A stretch of DNA of 64,000 nt from Candidatus Obscuribacterales bacterium. Lineage in GTDB: Bacteria > Cyanobacteriota > Vampirovibrionia > Obscuribacterales > Obscuribacteraceae. This document shows, piece after piece, positions 53,893-62,030 of this stretch; position 1 is the first letter of the stretch; every line of letters starts with the position of its first letter. Made by a program: the position numbers and the translations under genes. Below the pieces are notes generated by a model. It saw only the letters and a program-made list of their open reading frames with translations. It searched no databases and was not told where the DNA came from. Location of the stretch: NCBI GenBank assembly GCA_021732085.1, contig JAKFVQ010000023.1, positions 124,001 to 188,000 of the forward strand, given 5' to 3'.

Positions 53893-55395
53893 ATGTTTGA
53901 CACTTTGACCGACAGGCTCCAGGAAACAATGAAGACGCTTCGCGGAGACACGAAGCTAACTCCCGAAAACATGGAAGATGCAATTCGTGAGGTGCGCAAA
54001 GCACTGCTCGAAGCAGACGTCAGTTTGAAGGTCGTGAAGTTATTCATAAGCCGCGTTCGTCAACAGGCACTCGGCGCCGAAGTGCTCGAGTCCGTTTCGC
54101 CGGGACAGCAATTCGTCAAAATCGTATACGACGAACTGACCGCCATCCTTGGTGGAGAGAACGTGCCAATCAACCTGACAGGCGAACCGCCCGTTGTCAT
54201 GCTGCTTGGTTTGCAAGGCTCTGGAAAAACTACCGCCTGCGCCAAGCTTGCACTGAAGCTTCGCAAGGAAGGCAACAAGCCATTGATGGTTGCTTGCGAC
54301 ATTCAGCGTCCTGCCGCGATCAAGCAATTACAAACACTCGGCAAACAAATAGACATTCCGGTTTTCACAATTCCAGAATCTACAGACGTCGTAGATATCG
54401 CTAAGAAAGCTGTTGAAGAAGCGAAGAAGAACGGCAATCATCCAGTAATTCTCGACACAGCAGGCCGCTTGCAAATCGACACAGATTTAATGGCAGAGCT
54501 CATGCTCATCGATAGAACATTAGAGCCTTCGGAAAAAATGCTTGTTATCGACGCTATGACCGGTCAAGAATCCGTCAACGTAGCCGAAACTTTCAACACG
54601 CAAATTGGTATTACCGGTGTCCTCCTTGCAAAAGCTGACGGTGATGCAAGAGGCGGAGCCGCGCTATCAGTACGCGAAGCTGCAGAACAACCTATTAAAT
54701 TCATCAGCACCGGCGAGAAGCTCGATAACCTGGATGCCTTCTATCCGGATCGCATGGCAAGCCGCATCCTTGGAATGGGCGACGTCATTGCCCTCGTTGA
54801 AAAGGCACAAGATGCTATCGACGAGAAGGAAGCCGAGAAAGTCGCTAAGCAGATGATTGCCGGTGAGTTCACGCTGGAAATGTTCTTACAGTCTCAAAAA
54901 ATGATGAAACGCATGGGCTCGATGGGAGACATCATGAAGCTCATGGGAATTGGTGGCATGTTCGGGCTCAACTCCGACCAACAAGACATGCTGGCCACCC
55001 ACGGTGAAAAGATGCTTCATTTATATGAAACAGCGATTAACTCGATGACACCGGAAGAGCGCCGCCGTCCAGAAATCATCAACATGCAGCGCCGCCGCCG
55101 TATCTCAAAGGGCTCTGGCCTTAAAGATAATGAAATCGGGCAAATGCTGAACGAATTTGAACAAATGCGCAAAATGTTCAGCCAATTCCGAGGAATGATG
55201 GGCGGAATGCCGATTCCGGGGATGCCAGGAATGCCAGGCATGCCAGGAATGGGCGGAACTCCGGATTGGGGCGAGCTGATGAAGAATCCGCCACAAATGC
55301 CGCCTGGCGGCGGATTTGGCGGCAAGAATCCGCCACCAGGAATGCCGAAAGGCGGTGGCAGCCTGTTCCGCAAGAAGAATAAAAAGCGGTTCTAA
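53893..55395 (+). CDS. ffh: Signal recognition particle protein Ffh
   Basis: A 500-residue SRP54 GTPase which binds signal sequences of nascent membrane proteins with 4.5S RNA. The N domain (1-95), the G domain with GLQGSGKTT, DTAGRLQID and TKAD-equivalent AKADGDARGG motifs, and a Met-rich M domain with RRRRISKGSG (RNA binding) are all seen. The tail after about 430 is an unusual Pro/Gly/Met run (PGMPGMPGMPGM) ending in a basic FRKKNKKRF; it is longer than in most bacteria. It heads the ffh-rpsP-khpA cluster, with 132 bp to rpsP. Confidence 0.97.
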   Translation: MFDTLTDRLQETMKTLRGDTKLTPENMEDAIREVRKALLEADVSLKVVKLFISRVRQQALGAEVLESVSPGQQFVKIVYDELTAILGGENVPINLTGEPPVVMLLGLQGSGKTTACAKLALKLRKEGNKPLMVACDIQRPAAIKQLQTLGKQIDIPVFTIPESTDVVDIAKKAVEEAKKNGNHPVILDTAGRLQIDTDLMAELMLIDRTLEPSEKMLVIDAMTGQESVNVAETFNTQIGITGVLLAKADGDARGGAALSVREAAEQPIKFISTGEKLDNLDAFYPDRMASRILGMGDVIALVEKAQDAIDEKEAEKVAKQMIAGEFTLEMFLQSQKMMKRMGSMGDIMKLMGIGGMFGLNSDQQDMLATHGEKMLHLYETAINSMTPEERRRPEIINMQRRRRISKGSGLKDNEIGQMLNEFEQMRKMFSQFRGMMGGMPIPGMPGMPGMPGMGGTPDWGELMKNPPQMPPGGGFGGKNPPPGMPKGGGSLFRKKNKKRF

Positions 55396-55527
55396 GGCTG
55401 CTAGAATAGATTATTGTTCAATACATAATGCAACGGCTGTCCATTTTTGCGGCCAATGCATATACTTCCCATGATATAAAAGAATATTCTGAAAATCAGA
55501 AATCAGGAGGAGACAGAGGTCGTTCCA

Positions 55528-55764
55528 GTGGTTAAAATCAGATTGAAGAGAGTTGGAGCTAAAAAGGCTCCCCATTACAGAGTAGTAGCAACCGACAGCC
55601 GCAACCGTCGCGATGGCAGCCCCATCGAAGAACTCGGCTACTACAATCCAATATCCAAAGAACTCAAACTAAACTTAGAAGCGGTTAAGAAATGGATCAA
55701 CAACGGCGCCCAGCCAAGCGAGACGGTGGCCGGCCTTATCAAAAAGGCAGAGGTCGCTTCGTAG
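55528..55764 (+). CDS. rpsP: 30S ribosomal protein S16
   Basis: A 78-residue ribosomal protein with the standard start [20 protein letters not shown] and the [11 protein letters not shown] and [14 protein letters not shown] segments. It begins with GTG. It lies downstream of ffh and overlaps the beginning of the KH-domain gene by 73 bp, an unusually large overlap. The ffh-rpsP-khpA order is widely conserved in bacteria. Confidence 0.96.
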   Translation: MVKIRLKRVGAKKAPHYRVVATDSRNRRDGSPIEELGYYNPISKELKLNLEAVKKWINNGAQPSETVAGLIKKAEVAS

Positions 55765-56048
55765 GACGAGGACGTGGTCCTCGCATTATCAGCGACTCTA
55801 CAGCCGCTGAAGACCTGGCGGAATATGTGATCACGGTTCTGGCTCGGGACCCGAACGCTGTCCAGATAACCCGACAAGCCTTCGGTGCTGGTCGTGCTCG
55901 ATTGAGCATCACCTGCGATCCGGCAGTAACGGGAAGATTGATCGGCAAGAGTGGACGCACTATTTCGGCATTGCGCCAATTAGTGCGTGCCGTAGCCGGC
56001 CGTTATGGGAAAAAAGTGGATATAGCAATTCCGCCTTCAGAAACCTAA
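55692..56048 (+). CDS. khpA: KH-domain RNA-binding protein KhpA
   Basis: A KH-domain protein of up to 118 residues. The domain begins near residue 38 with [20 protein letters not shown] and has the [16 protein letters not shown] signature (GxxG loop as GKSG). KhpA/KhpB act as small-RNA chaperones in Gram-positives; the position next to rpsP is the classic one. The first 35 residues are Arg/Gly-rich and are encoded in the out-of-frame overlap with rpsP, so the start at 55692 may not be used; no ATG or GTG lies between it and the domain, and an ATT near 55785 would be the only compact alternative. Confidence 0.85.
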   Translation: MDQQRRPAKRDGGRPYQKGRGRFVGRGRGPRIISDSTAAEDLAEYVITVLARDPNAVQITRQAFGAGRARLSITCDPAVTGRLIGKSGRTISALRQLVRAVAGRYGKKVDIAIPPSET

Positions 56049-56054
56049 TGTCCA

Positions 56055-56588
56055 ATGGCCGAGTCCGATAACGTATTAAATGGAAGGAAGCTAGCTGAAC
56101 TTCTTGCGGAGCATCAGGTATTGCACCCTGCCCAGTTGGAGCTGGCTCTTGCTGACCAGGAAATTAATGACCTGCCGCTCGAAGAGATTTTGCTCGTTCG
56201 CGGCTGGCTCACAGAAGACAAGTTGTACGAAACAGCCCCGTGGTTAAAACCGGGCTCGAAAGAAAAAGCTCCCTGGGATACCGGAGCTTCAAAGGGCGAC
56301 GCCAAGCCGTTAACAAATCCAACCGGGCCAAAACCCGAGTGGAAGCCGTCAGTTGTTATCGATACTCCGGCAAAGCCAGCGCCTGCGGTGCCGGCGAGCA
56401 AGCCGACCGGCACCGCAGGCGGTGGCGATGAAAAACCGGCGCCCAAACCACAAGATTTACCCAAAGCACCACCTCAACGTCCACACGGAGCTCCGACGAC
56501 TGAAAACAGTCCGGTTGAAGGTGCCTACGAAGACAACCTGAAAACGTACAAAGAGACTCTGAGAAAGATTCTGAGCGCACAGGAATAG
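56055..56588 (+). CDS. Small MshEN-like (GspE N-terminal-like) domain protein
   Basis: A 177-residue protein. Residues 8-60 (LAELLAEHQVLHPAQLELAL, then LPLEEILLVRGWLTEDKLYE) are a type II secretion ATPase N-terminal-like domain, the kind that in MshEN binds c-di-GMP; the loop consensus needed for binding is not obvious. The remainder is Pro/Lys/Ala-rich linker ending in a short helix. It starts 6 bp after khpA, where rimM is common in other bacteria, and is followed 4 bp later by a secreted orphan, so all belong to the ffh transcript. A signalling or adaptor role is an inference. Confidence 0.7.
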   Translation: MAESDNVLNGRKLAELLAEHQVLHPAQLELALADQEINDLPLEEILLVRGWLTEDKLYETAPWLKPGSKEKAPWDTGASKGDAKPLTNPTGPKPEWKPSVVIDTPAKPAPAVPASKPTGTAGGGDEKPAPKPQDLPKAPPQRPHGAPTTENSPVEGAYEDNLKTYKETLRKILSAQE

Positions 56589-56592
56589 GCTA

Positions 56593-57621
56593 ATGCCCGC
56601 GCGAATCGAAGATCCTTTTGCACCGAAATCATCACAGCTTTTCTTGACAGCATTGACAATATGCTGCGCCATGTTCACCGTAGGCGGTGAATCTCTGGCA
56701 AAACAAAACGCTAGCAAATCCGTTAGCGGCAGCAAGACTAGCAACAGCAAAGCGAATGATGGAGCGAGCACCCAAAGGCCAGGCGGCGGTGCAAGTTCAA
56801 AACAAAGCAACAGTCCTAAGCAGCCAGCTAAGCTTTATGGACGCATTGACCAATTGATGAATTCCAGTGGAGCGAACATTCCAAAAGGTGTTTTCAAAAT
56901 GGAAACACCAAAATATGATCTCACGCCACCCACAGAAACCGTACAGAGCACCAAACCCGGAGAAGTAAAAGCCCTAACCGGTTATGTAACCAACTCCTTC
57001 CCGGTCGACTGGAAGGGCACATGGAGCGGATACGTAACAGTGGTCAAATTCGCCGACAACCCACTTTGCTGGCGCGGAGATGCGCTGGAAATGTATGGTA
57101 TTCGGCGAATAAACAAACCTGGGCGGCAAGGACGAATTAGCTGCACATTCCAAACAGTGGACGGACTCAGAATGAACCTCGAGCCTCCGACAATAATAAT
57201 GAGCGTGAACATCCAGCGCCCATCTTTCTCCAGCATTATTGATTCGGTTCCGAATACGCAAGTAATTGATCCGTCATTGGAAAATATGGATGTTGATACC
57301 AATTTGCGTGGTGACATGAAAGTGCCACTCGGCTCTGCAGTTAGTTATCGCAACGTCAACGGCAATCCTGTCTCCATGCGTGTTTTAAAGAACGAATTAC
57401 GAGAGTTGGACAATAACACGATGGAACAAGATGTACTCGTATCAATGGACGAATACAACAAACTAATGGCACGTCTCTCCAATTCATTCAACGAAAGTGT
57501 ATTGCGTTTTACAGCAAACGGTGATCAGCTAGACCTAACGATCGCGCAAGTATCCTACGACGCCTCCGGCGCTTTTCTTTCCAAGACGCTCTATACCGGC
57601 ACGCTAACCAAGAGCAAGTAA
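56593..57621 (+). CDS. Exported orphan protein
   Basis: A 342-residue protein with an N-terminal hydrophobic segment at about 15-33 (LFLTALTICCAMFTVGG) that is probably a signal peptide, followed by a Ser/Asn/Lys-rich spacer of about 50 residues. The rest is a beta-rich domain with GYVTNSFPVDWKGTWSGYVT and several conserved-looking Trp. No family is recognised. It lies 4 bp after the MshEN-like gene and 3 bp before the TPR gene, so the three are co-expressed. Confidence 0.7.
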   Translation: MPARIEDPFAPKSSQLFLTALTICCAMFTVGGESLAKQNASKSVSGSKTSNSKANDGASTQRPGGGASSKQSNSPKQPAKLYGRIDQLMNSSGANIPKGVFKMETPKYDLTPPTETVQSTKPGEVKALTGYVTNSFPVDWKGTWSGYVTVVKFADNPLCWRGDALEMYGIRRINKPGRQGRISCTFQTVDGLRMNLEPPTIIMSVNIQRPSFSSIIDSVPNTQVIDPSLENMDVDTNLRGDMKVPLGSAVSYRNVNGNPVSMRVLKNELRELDNNTMEQDVLVSMDEYNKLMARLSNSFNESVLRFTANGDQLDLTIAQVSYDASGAFLSKTLYTGTLTKSK

Positions 57622-57624
57622 CAA

Positions 57625-58473
57625 ATGATTCGCGACGAGAAAGCCACAGCCAACTGCAAAATAGGAGCGCAGGCTTCCAGCCTGCTCCGAAAATCGCATC
57701 GAAGAATAGTCTTCTCATTACTATTAGTGCTTCTTTCGTTCAATCTTGCAATTCCATCTTTCGCCGATGTGCACTTAGACAAATTGAAAGAGCGCGCACG
57801 GCAAGCGCTGGATACCACACTCTACGACGAGGCAGTCGATGCCTTCACCCACTTGATCGACAAAGATCCGGGCAACAAATCCTATTACCTGAGGCAACGT
57901 GGCTTCGCTAACATCGGGCTCTACAGATTCGACCTGGCAATAGCGGATTTCAAAGCCGCTGGTCCGCCGCCCACACCGACGGATGAAGCAGAATCAAGCG
58001 CGATACCAGACGACAGCGACGGCTCAGCTCCAGACTGGCTAAGGGCGCTGGTTTTGTACGGTGCAGGACGCAAGGTTTATAGAGCCGGCAATTTACAGCA
58101 AGCATTAGCAATGTTCGATGCAGCGTTAGCGTTAAAACCAAACTTTCCAGAATGCCAATCGAATAAAGCCGCTGTGATGAATATTTTCGGACAACGCATG
58201 GCCGCAGAAGAACTTGCAATGACAGCAGTCAGCTTGCGCCCCGACAGCTCCGATTGCTGGTTTGATCTTGCAGTTATCTGGAACCGCAACGGTCAACTAG
58301 ACAAGGCTTCTGCCGCAGCAGATTGCGCAGTTTCAGCAATGAACGATGGCAGTGTTCCACAACTAGAAAAGAACCCGCAGTACCAACTGCTGATGAAATT
58401 GAAAGAGGAAATCACCGAGAAACAGCAAGCCAAACTCCAACAGAAAGCGCCCATCGAACGCCCCTACTTCTAG
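57625..58473 (+). CDS. Exported TPR-repeat protein
   Basis: A 282-residue protein. Residues 1-26 precede the signal helix (VFSLLLVLLSFNLAIPSFA, 30-49) and are largely encoded by a REP-like hairpin (57664-57688). Four TPR-like units follow, for example ALDTTLYDEAVDAFTHLID, IGLYRFDLAIADF, NLQQALAMFDAALAL and NGQLDKASAAADCA. TPR proteins of this kind assemble complexes in the periplasm. It starts 3 bp after the preceding gene. The REP makes an unusual N-terminus, and a start further in is possible, although none has a good ribosome site. Confidence 0.78.
   Translation: MIRDEKATANCKIGAQASSLLRKSHRRIVFSLLLVLLSFNLAIPSFADVHLDKLKERARQALDTTLYDEAVDAFTHLIDKDPGNKSYYLRQRGFANIGLYRFDLAIADFKAAGPPPTPTDEAESSAIPDDSDGSAPDWLRALVLYGAGRKVYRAGNLQQALAMFDAALALKPNFPECQSNKAAVMNIFGQRMAAEELAMTAVSLRPDSSDCWFDLAVIWNRNGQLDKASAAADCAVSAMNDGSVPQLEKNPQYQLLMKLKEEITEKQQAKLQQKAPIERPYF
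57664..57688. repeat. REP-like hairpin inside a coding start
   Basis: GGAGCGCAGGC TTCCA GCCTGCTCC forms a stem with a two-base bulge. It belongs to the same sequence type as the hairpins in the 64-bp array at 27533 (GCAAGCTGGAAGCTTGCGCT in the other orientation). Confidence 0.7.
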
Positions 58474-58654
58474 CCTAAACGTTTTAGCGCATCCCCAAAA
58501 AACGCGCCTACAGCATGCGACAGCGTCAAGCCCAGCAGTTGGTCACAGTCATTCTGCCAATCAAGAAATCTGACAAATCGCGCAAATGAAATCGACATTA
58601 CCGAGCCACCATTTCATCAAAAGCCCTCTGTTTTATAAACACGGACTTACTAAT

Positions 58655-59413
58655 TCAATTTGCTTCCCGTAAGTACGCAATTTTCTTGCGAACGTAGTCT
58701 GAGTAAATCAAGTTCATTTGCAGCCCTAGGGGCCCGTCCAAAAATCCGCCGCGGCCGACATAGCGCCAGCAGAAAGTCCAGACAGGATGCAGCCAGAGAT
58801 TCAACAACGAAGTCTTCGCTTTGGAAAATCCCGAACGCTTCGACTCTTCAGCGGCGAGTTTTGCATACTTCTCCAGGCTGCTGCGGAAATGATCAAGATC
58901 TCTATAAGAATAGTGCAGCAGGTGGTTTTTCAAAGTGCGCACGCGCCCATCGAGAACGATAGACTCATGCACGAGCCTGTCGTTGAATTTGCCCATTCCA
59001 TTCTTGAATAGCCGCAATTGGGCATCCGGATAGAATCCACCGTGCAGGACGGATTGTTTTCCGACGAACATCAAGCGAGCGATTTTGAATCCGTCCCACT
59101 CCTTGCCGGCATCACTGCACAATATCCCTTTGATCTCCGCACACAACTCTGGTGTAATCACTTCATCGGCATCCAGGCTAAGAACCCATGTGCAGCTCGC
59201 CTTCGACAACGCAAAGTTTTTCTGAGCTGCATAACCCAGCCAATCCTGATGAATCACCGCAGCACCACATTTAGTGGCTATCGTTTTTGTCCGATCAGTC
59301 GAACCGGAATCAACCAAAATGATTTCAGTCGCAATATCTTTAACCGCAGCAAGAACCGCCTCAATATTGCGTTCTTCGTCCTGCGCGATCAATACAACGG
59401 AAAGAGTTTCCAC
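58655..59413 (-). CDS. Glycosyltransferase family 2 (WaaE/KdtX-like)
   Basis: A 252-residue GT2 enzyme of the lipopolysaccharide-core WaaE/KdtX type. SVVLIAQDEERNIEAVL, VDSGSTDRT, GYAAQKNFAL and VLSLDADE (the DxD metal site) are all family blocks. KdtX-type enzymes add beta-1,4-glucose to core heptose or Kdo, but wider specificity is known. It would act at the cytoplasmic face of the inner membrane. It starts with GTG 17 bp after the retropepsin-like gene on the same strand. The C-terminal region SLLNLWLHPVWTFCWRYVG may associate with the membrane. Confidence 0.9.
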   Translation of the reverse strand: METLSVVLIAQDEERNIEAVLAAVKDIATEIILVDSGSTDRTKTIATKCGAAVIHQDWLGYAAQKNFALSKASCTWVLSLDADEVITPELCAEIKGILCSDAGKEWDGFKIARLMFVGKQSVLHGGFYPDAQLRLFKNGMGKFNDRLVHESIVLDGRVRTLKNHLLHYSYRDLDHFRSSLEKYAKLAAEESKRSGFSKAKTSLLNLWLHPVWTFCWRYVGRGGFLDGPLGLQMNLIYSDYVRKKIAYLREAN

Positions 59414-59430
59414 AATCGCGAGCTCACCGT

Positions 59431-60648
59431 CTACTTTTTGGTAAAGCGAATTTTGTTCATTTTGTAATCGACATCAACAACCCAACTGCCGTCGTTAACA
59501 GCACTGCCAGAAAATTTCGGATACTTTCCAGCGTGTGTATCGACAATCGCGCAATTAACGCCGACTTTCTCCATAGGGCCGAACTTTACGCGCACAGGCA
59601 TGTGCTTGGGTCCACTAGGACGATCTTCAGGCGTCACCCAGTTGGGATCGCCACGCTGCGGACCCTCGTTCGGGTCGACCTTGCGCTCTTCTGCTTCGTC
59701 AGTTCGCAGACCAATAGATTTAGCCTGCTTGCCGTTCATTTCCATACCCTCGCCGCCCTGGCTGTCATAAACCATAGACGCGGCACGACCGTTAACTTCG
59801 ACGCTAACAATGATGTCTTTACCGTCTCGTGTAAAGCTGATTTCAGACCCCCGAGCAGCAGTTCCACCCTTACGTTTGATATCGATGTATTTGCTAACCT
59901 CATCAACTCTGTAGGTGAACGCTTCAAGGAACGACTGTCCAATTTTGGCTGGTTGACCTGAGTCATCCACAGTAATCGGCGCGTTCTTCCTCACGACACC
60001 ACCAAGATCAATTTCACCTTTGAATTCACTTGCGCCCTTCGGAACCTGGATGGCGAGCGCTTGCAATTGCTGTCGGCTGAAGCTGGTGCTTTCTGCGTTT
60101 GGATCGAAGATTGCTCTTGTCGTGCGTCCATTGATGCGAACATCAATTACGTTGTCGCTTTGATTTTTGCGGAATGTGATACGTGTTTGCGGCTGTCCTT
60201 CAACAGTACCTTTGTCTTCCTTAATAGCAGCAGAGCCACCAGCAGCTGACGCCGCAGCCAATGCGGACTTGATAGAGCCCCCGCCGGGCGCAGCATTCTT
60301 ACTGTTTAGATAGTTAGGCGCAATTTGATTCAACGCAGCAATTGCGTTGTTACTTGCTTCAGTGCCAGGAAACTTTTCAACTAGCATCGCATATTTTTCG
60401 GTGGCCTTCTTAAAGTCGCGTTGGTAGTGGTATGACAGAGCCGCGTAATAGTAAGGCTGGCTCTCCCATGGCACATTCTTTATCGACTCTTCAAAATAGG
60501 CTGCGGCTTTGGCATAGCTCTTCTGTTTGAAGAGCTTCATGCCCTGCTCGGCGTATGCATCAGCAAACGCCGCAGAGTTGATTAGAAAGGCAGACAAAAC
60601 TCCAGTTAGAATCCCAAACTTTGCGCTTCGGCTCAACACAACTGGCAT
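59431..60648 (-). CDS. Exported TPR protein with degenerate retropepsin-like domains
   Basis: A 405-residue protein with signal peptide (LINSAAFA, about 30), three TPR-like helices (40-110: YAEQGMKLFKQKSYAKAAAY and onward), then two beta-domains of clan AA aspartic-protease type. In the first, IDVRINGRTTRAIFDPNAES stands where the DTGAS motif would be; in the second, VSVEVNGRAASMVYDSQGGE. An Asp is kept in each, but the TG is lost, so catalysis is doubtful. GGGAGG precedes the ATG. It forms an operon with the glycosyltransferase, so it may bind or scaffold a surface-sugar machinery. Confidence 0.75.
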   Translation of the reverse strand: MPVVLSRSAKFGILTGVLSAFLINSAAFADAYAEQGMKLFKQKSYAKAAAYFEESIKNVPWESQPYYYAALSYHYQRDFKKATEKYAMLVEKFPGTEASNNAIAALNQIAPNYLNSKNAAPGGGSIKSALAAASAAGGSAAIKEDKGTVEGQPQTRITFRKNQSDNVIDVRINGRTTRAIFDPNAESTSFSRQQLQALAIQVPKGASEFKGEIDLGGVVRKNAPITVDDSGQPAKIGQSFLEAFTYRVDEVSKYIDIKRKGGTAARGSEISFTRDGKDIIVSVEVNGRAASMVYDSQGGEGMEMNGKQAKSIGLRTDEAEERKVDPNEGPQRGDPNWVTPEDRPSGPKHMPVRVKFGPMEKVGVNCAIVDTHAGKYPKFSGSAVNDGSWVVDVDYKMNKIRFTKK

Positions 60649-60701
60649 GAATGACCTCCCGGTGATTTTCAGCGATATGACTAGCTTACTGTATTTGGCT
60701 C

Positions 60702-61838
60702 TTAAATTTCCAACAGGTCAACTAGCTGCATCTTCTGAGCTTCTGAAGTACCCAAGCAAATTTCCATCGCCTTGGCATCACGATAAAGCTTCTCGACTTT
60801 GTTGTCTTCCATCAAGCCTGAGGCGCCCATCACTTGCAACGCTTCACCGCTGTGATGGCGCGCGACTTTGGCTGCGAACCATTTGCACATGGCGGCACTT
60901 TTGGAGAAGGTCTCAGGCTCGCCTTCCAAACTCCAAGCAGCTCTCATCACATGCAAGCGAGCTGCTTCGCCTTCGGTGCCCATATCGGCGAACTTCCACT
61001 GAATTCCCTGGAATTGGCCGATGCTGCTGCCAAACTGCTCTCTCGTTCGAGCATATTCGAGCGCTTCATTCATGGCCGCAAAATTCAAGCCGACAGCGGC
61101 CGCAGCCATAATCACTTTTGCGACATCCATGCTGAAGATGGCTATTTGATCAGCTGCATCTTTTGCATGGGAAATGCTTGCTTCAGGACTGAGCTTTTGA
61201 TCTTTGAATTCAACCGTATTGAGGTATGCGGATTTCAAACCGAGACGACCTGCATCACCAGTGCACTGCTGAACTTTGTCCGTGCAATCGACAAGAATCA
61301 ATGATAGTGCGTCGTTACTTTCGGCGCTCTTCGCCAAAACAAGAGCCAATCCAGCAAACTCGCCGTTAACAACCCAGGACTTCTTGCCATTGAGAACAAA
61401 ACCGTCACCTTGTTTTGCGACAGTGCTGGTCACAGCTCTGAAGTCAGTTCCTGCTTTTTCTTCAGAAAATGCAATCGTGCCGAGGGCCTCGCCTCTAGCA
61501 AGAAGCGGCAAATAGCGAGATTTCTGAGTTTCAGTTCCGTACCTTTTCAAGACTTCGATGATTGCGTAATGATTAGCAAGACTCAATCCAATGCCGGGTT
61601 CAACCATGCCTACCGCTTCGGCGAACAATGCGCAGAAAACGAAGCTCTGACCCTGTCCGCCGTATTCACGGGGAACAGCGATGCCCAGGTAACCCTTCTG
61701 TCCGAGGTTTTGCAAGAACTCTTTTAGACAGCTTTTATGCGACTCCAAGTCCTTAGCAAGGGGAGCGATATGCTCATTTGCAAAACTCAAATAACTTTGC
61801 CGGACGGCTTCCTGCTCGGCACTTAAGAACGTGTTCAC
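60702..61838 (-). CDS. Acyl-CoA dehydrogenase
   Basis: A 378-residue FAD-dependent acyl-CoA dehydrogenase acting in fatty- or branched-acid oxidation. The N-terminal helical domain (SAEQEAVRQSYLSFANEHIAPLA), the FAD-binding AFSEEKAGTDF and the GKKSWVVNG segments, and the C-terminal ACAD domain with EYARTREQFGSSIGQFQGIQ and the final HHSGEALQVMGASG are in order. The catalytic Glu is not identified with confidence. I chose the GTG at 61838 with AGGAGA at good distance and a family-like start; the ATG at 61862 would add eight residues. Apparently transcribed alone. Confidence 0.9.
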   Translation of the reverse strand: MNTFLSAEQEAVRQSYLSFANEHIAPLAKDLESHKSCLKEFLQNLGQKGYLGIAVPREYGGQGQSFVFCALFAEAVGMVEPGIGLSLANHYAIIEVLKRYGTETQKSRYLPLLARGEALGTIAFSEEKAGTDFRAVTSTVAKQGDGFVLNGKKSWVVNGEFAGLALVLAKSAESNDALSLILVDCTDKVQQCTGDAGRLGLKSAYLNTVEFKDQKLSPEASISHAKDAADQIAIFSMDVAKVIMAAAAVGLNFAAMNEALEYARTREQFGSSIGQFQGIQWKFADMGTEGEAARLHVMRAAWSLEGEPETFSKSAAMCKWFAAKVARHHSGEALQVMGASGLMEDNKVEKLYRDAKAMEICLGTSEAQKMQLVDLLEI

Positions 61839-62030
61839 GAACGGATCTCCTGAAAGGTTCATCTGCGGCTGATCTTATCATTTTAGGCAGCCTCAATCGA
61901 CTCACGATAGCTGAAAGTCAAATAGTTTTCTTAACGAAACGAACCCAAGAGCCTGCCAGCTGCCACAATTCATACGGAGGGGTGCCAAGAACGACCTGCA
62001 TGTCTTAGGTCAGCTACGCCCAAGAATTTT

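Noticed and set aside
59018..59467. 149-codon plus-strand open frame
   Set aside because: Lies opposite the WaaE-like glycosyltransferase, which has clear family motifs; no ribosome site.
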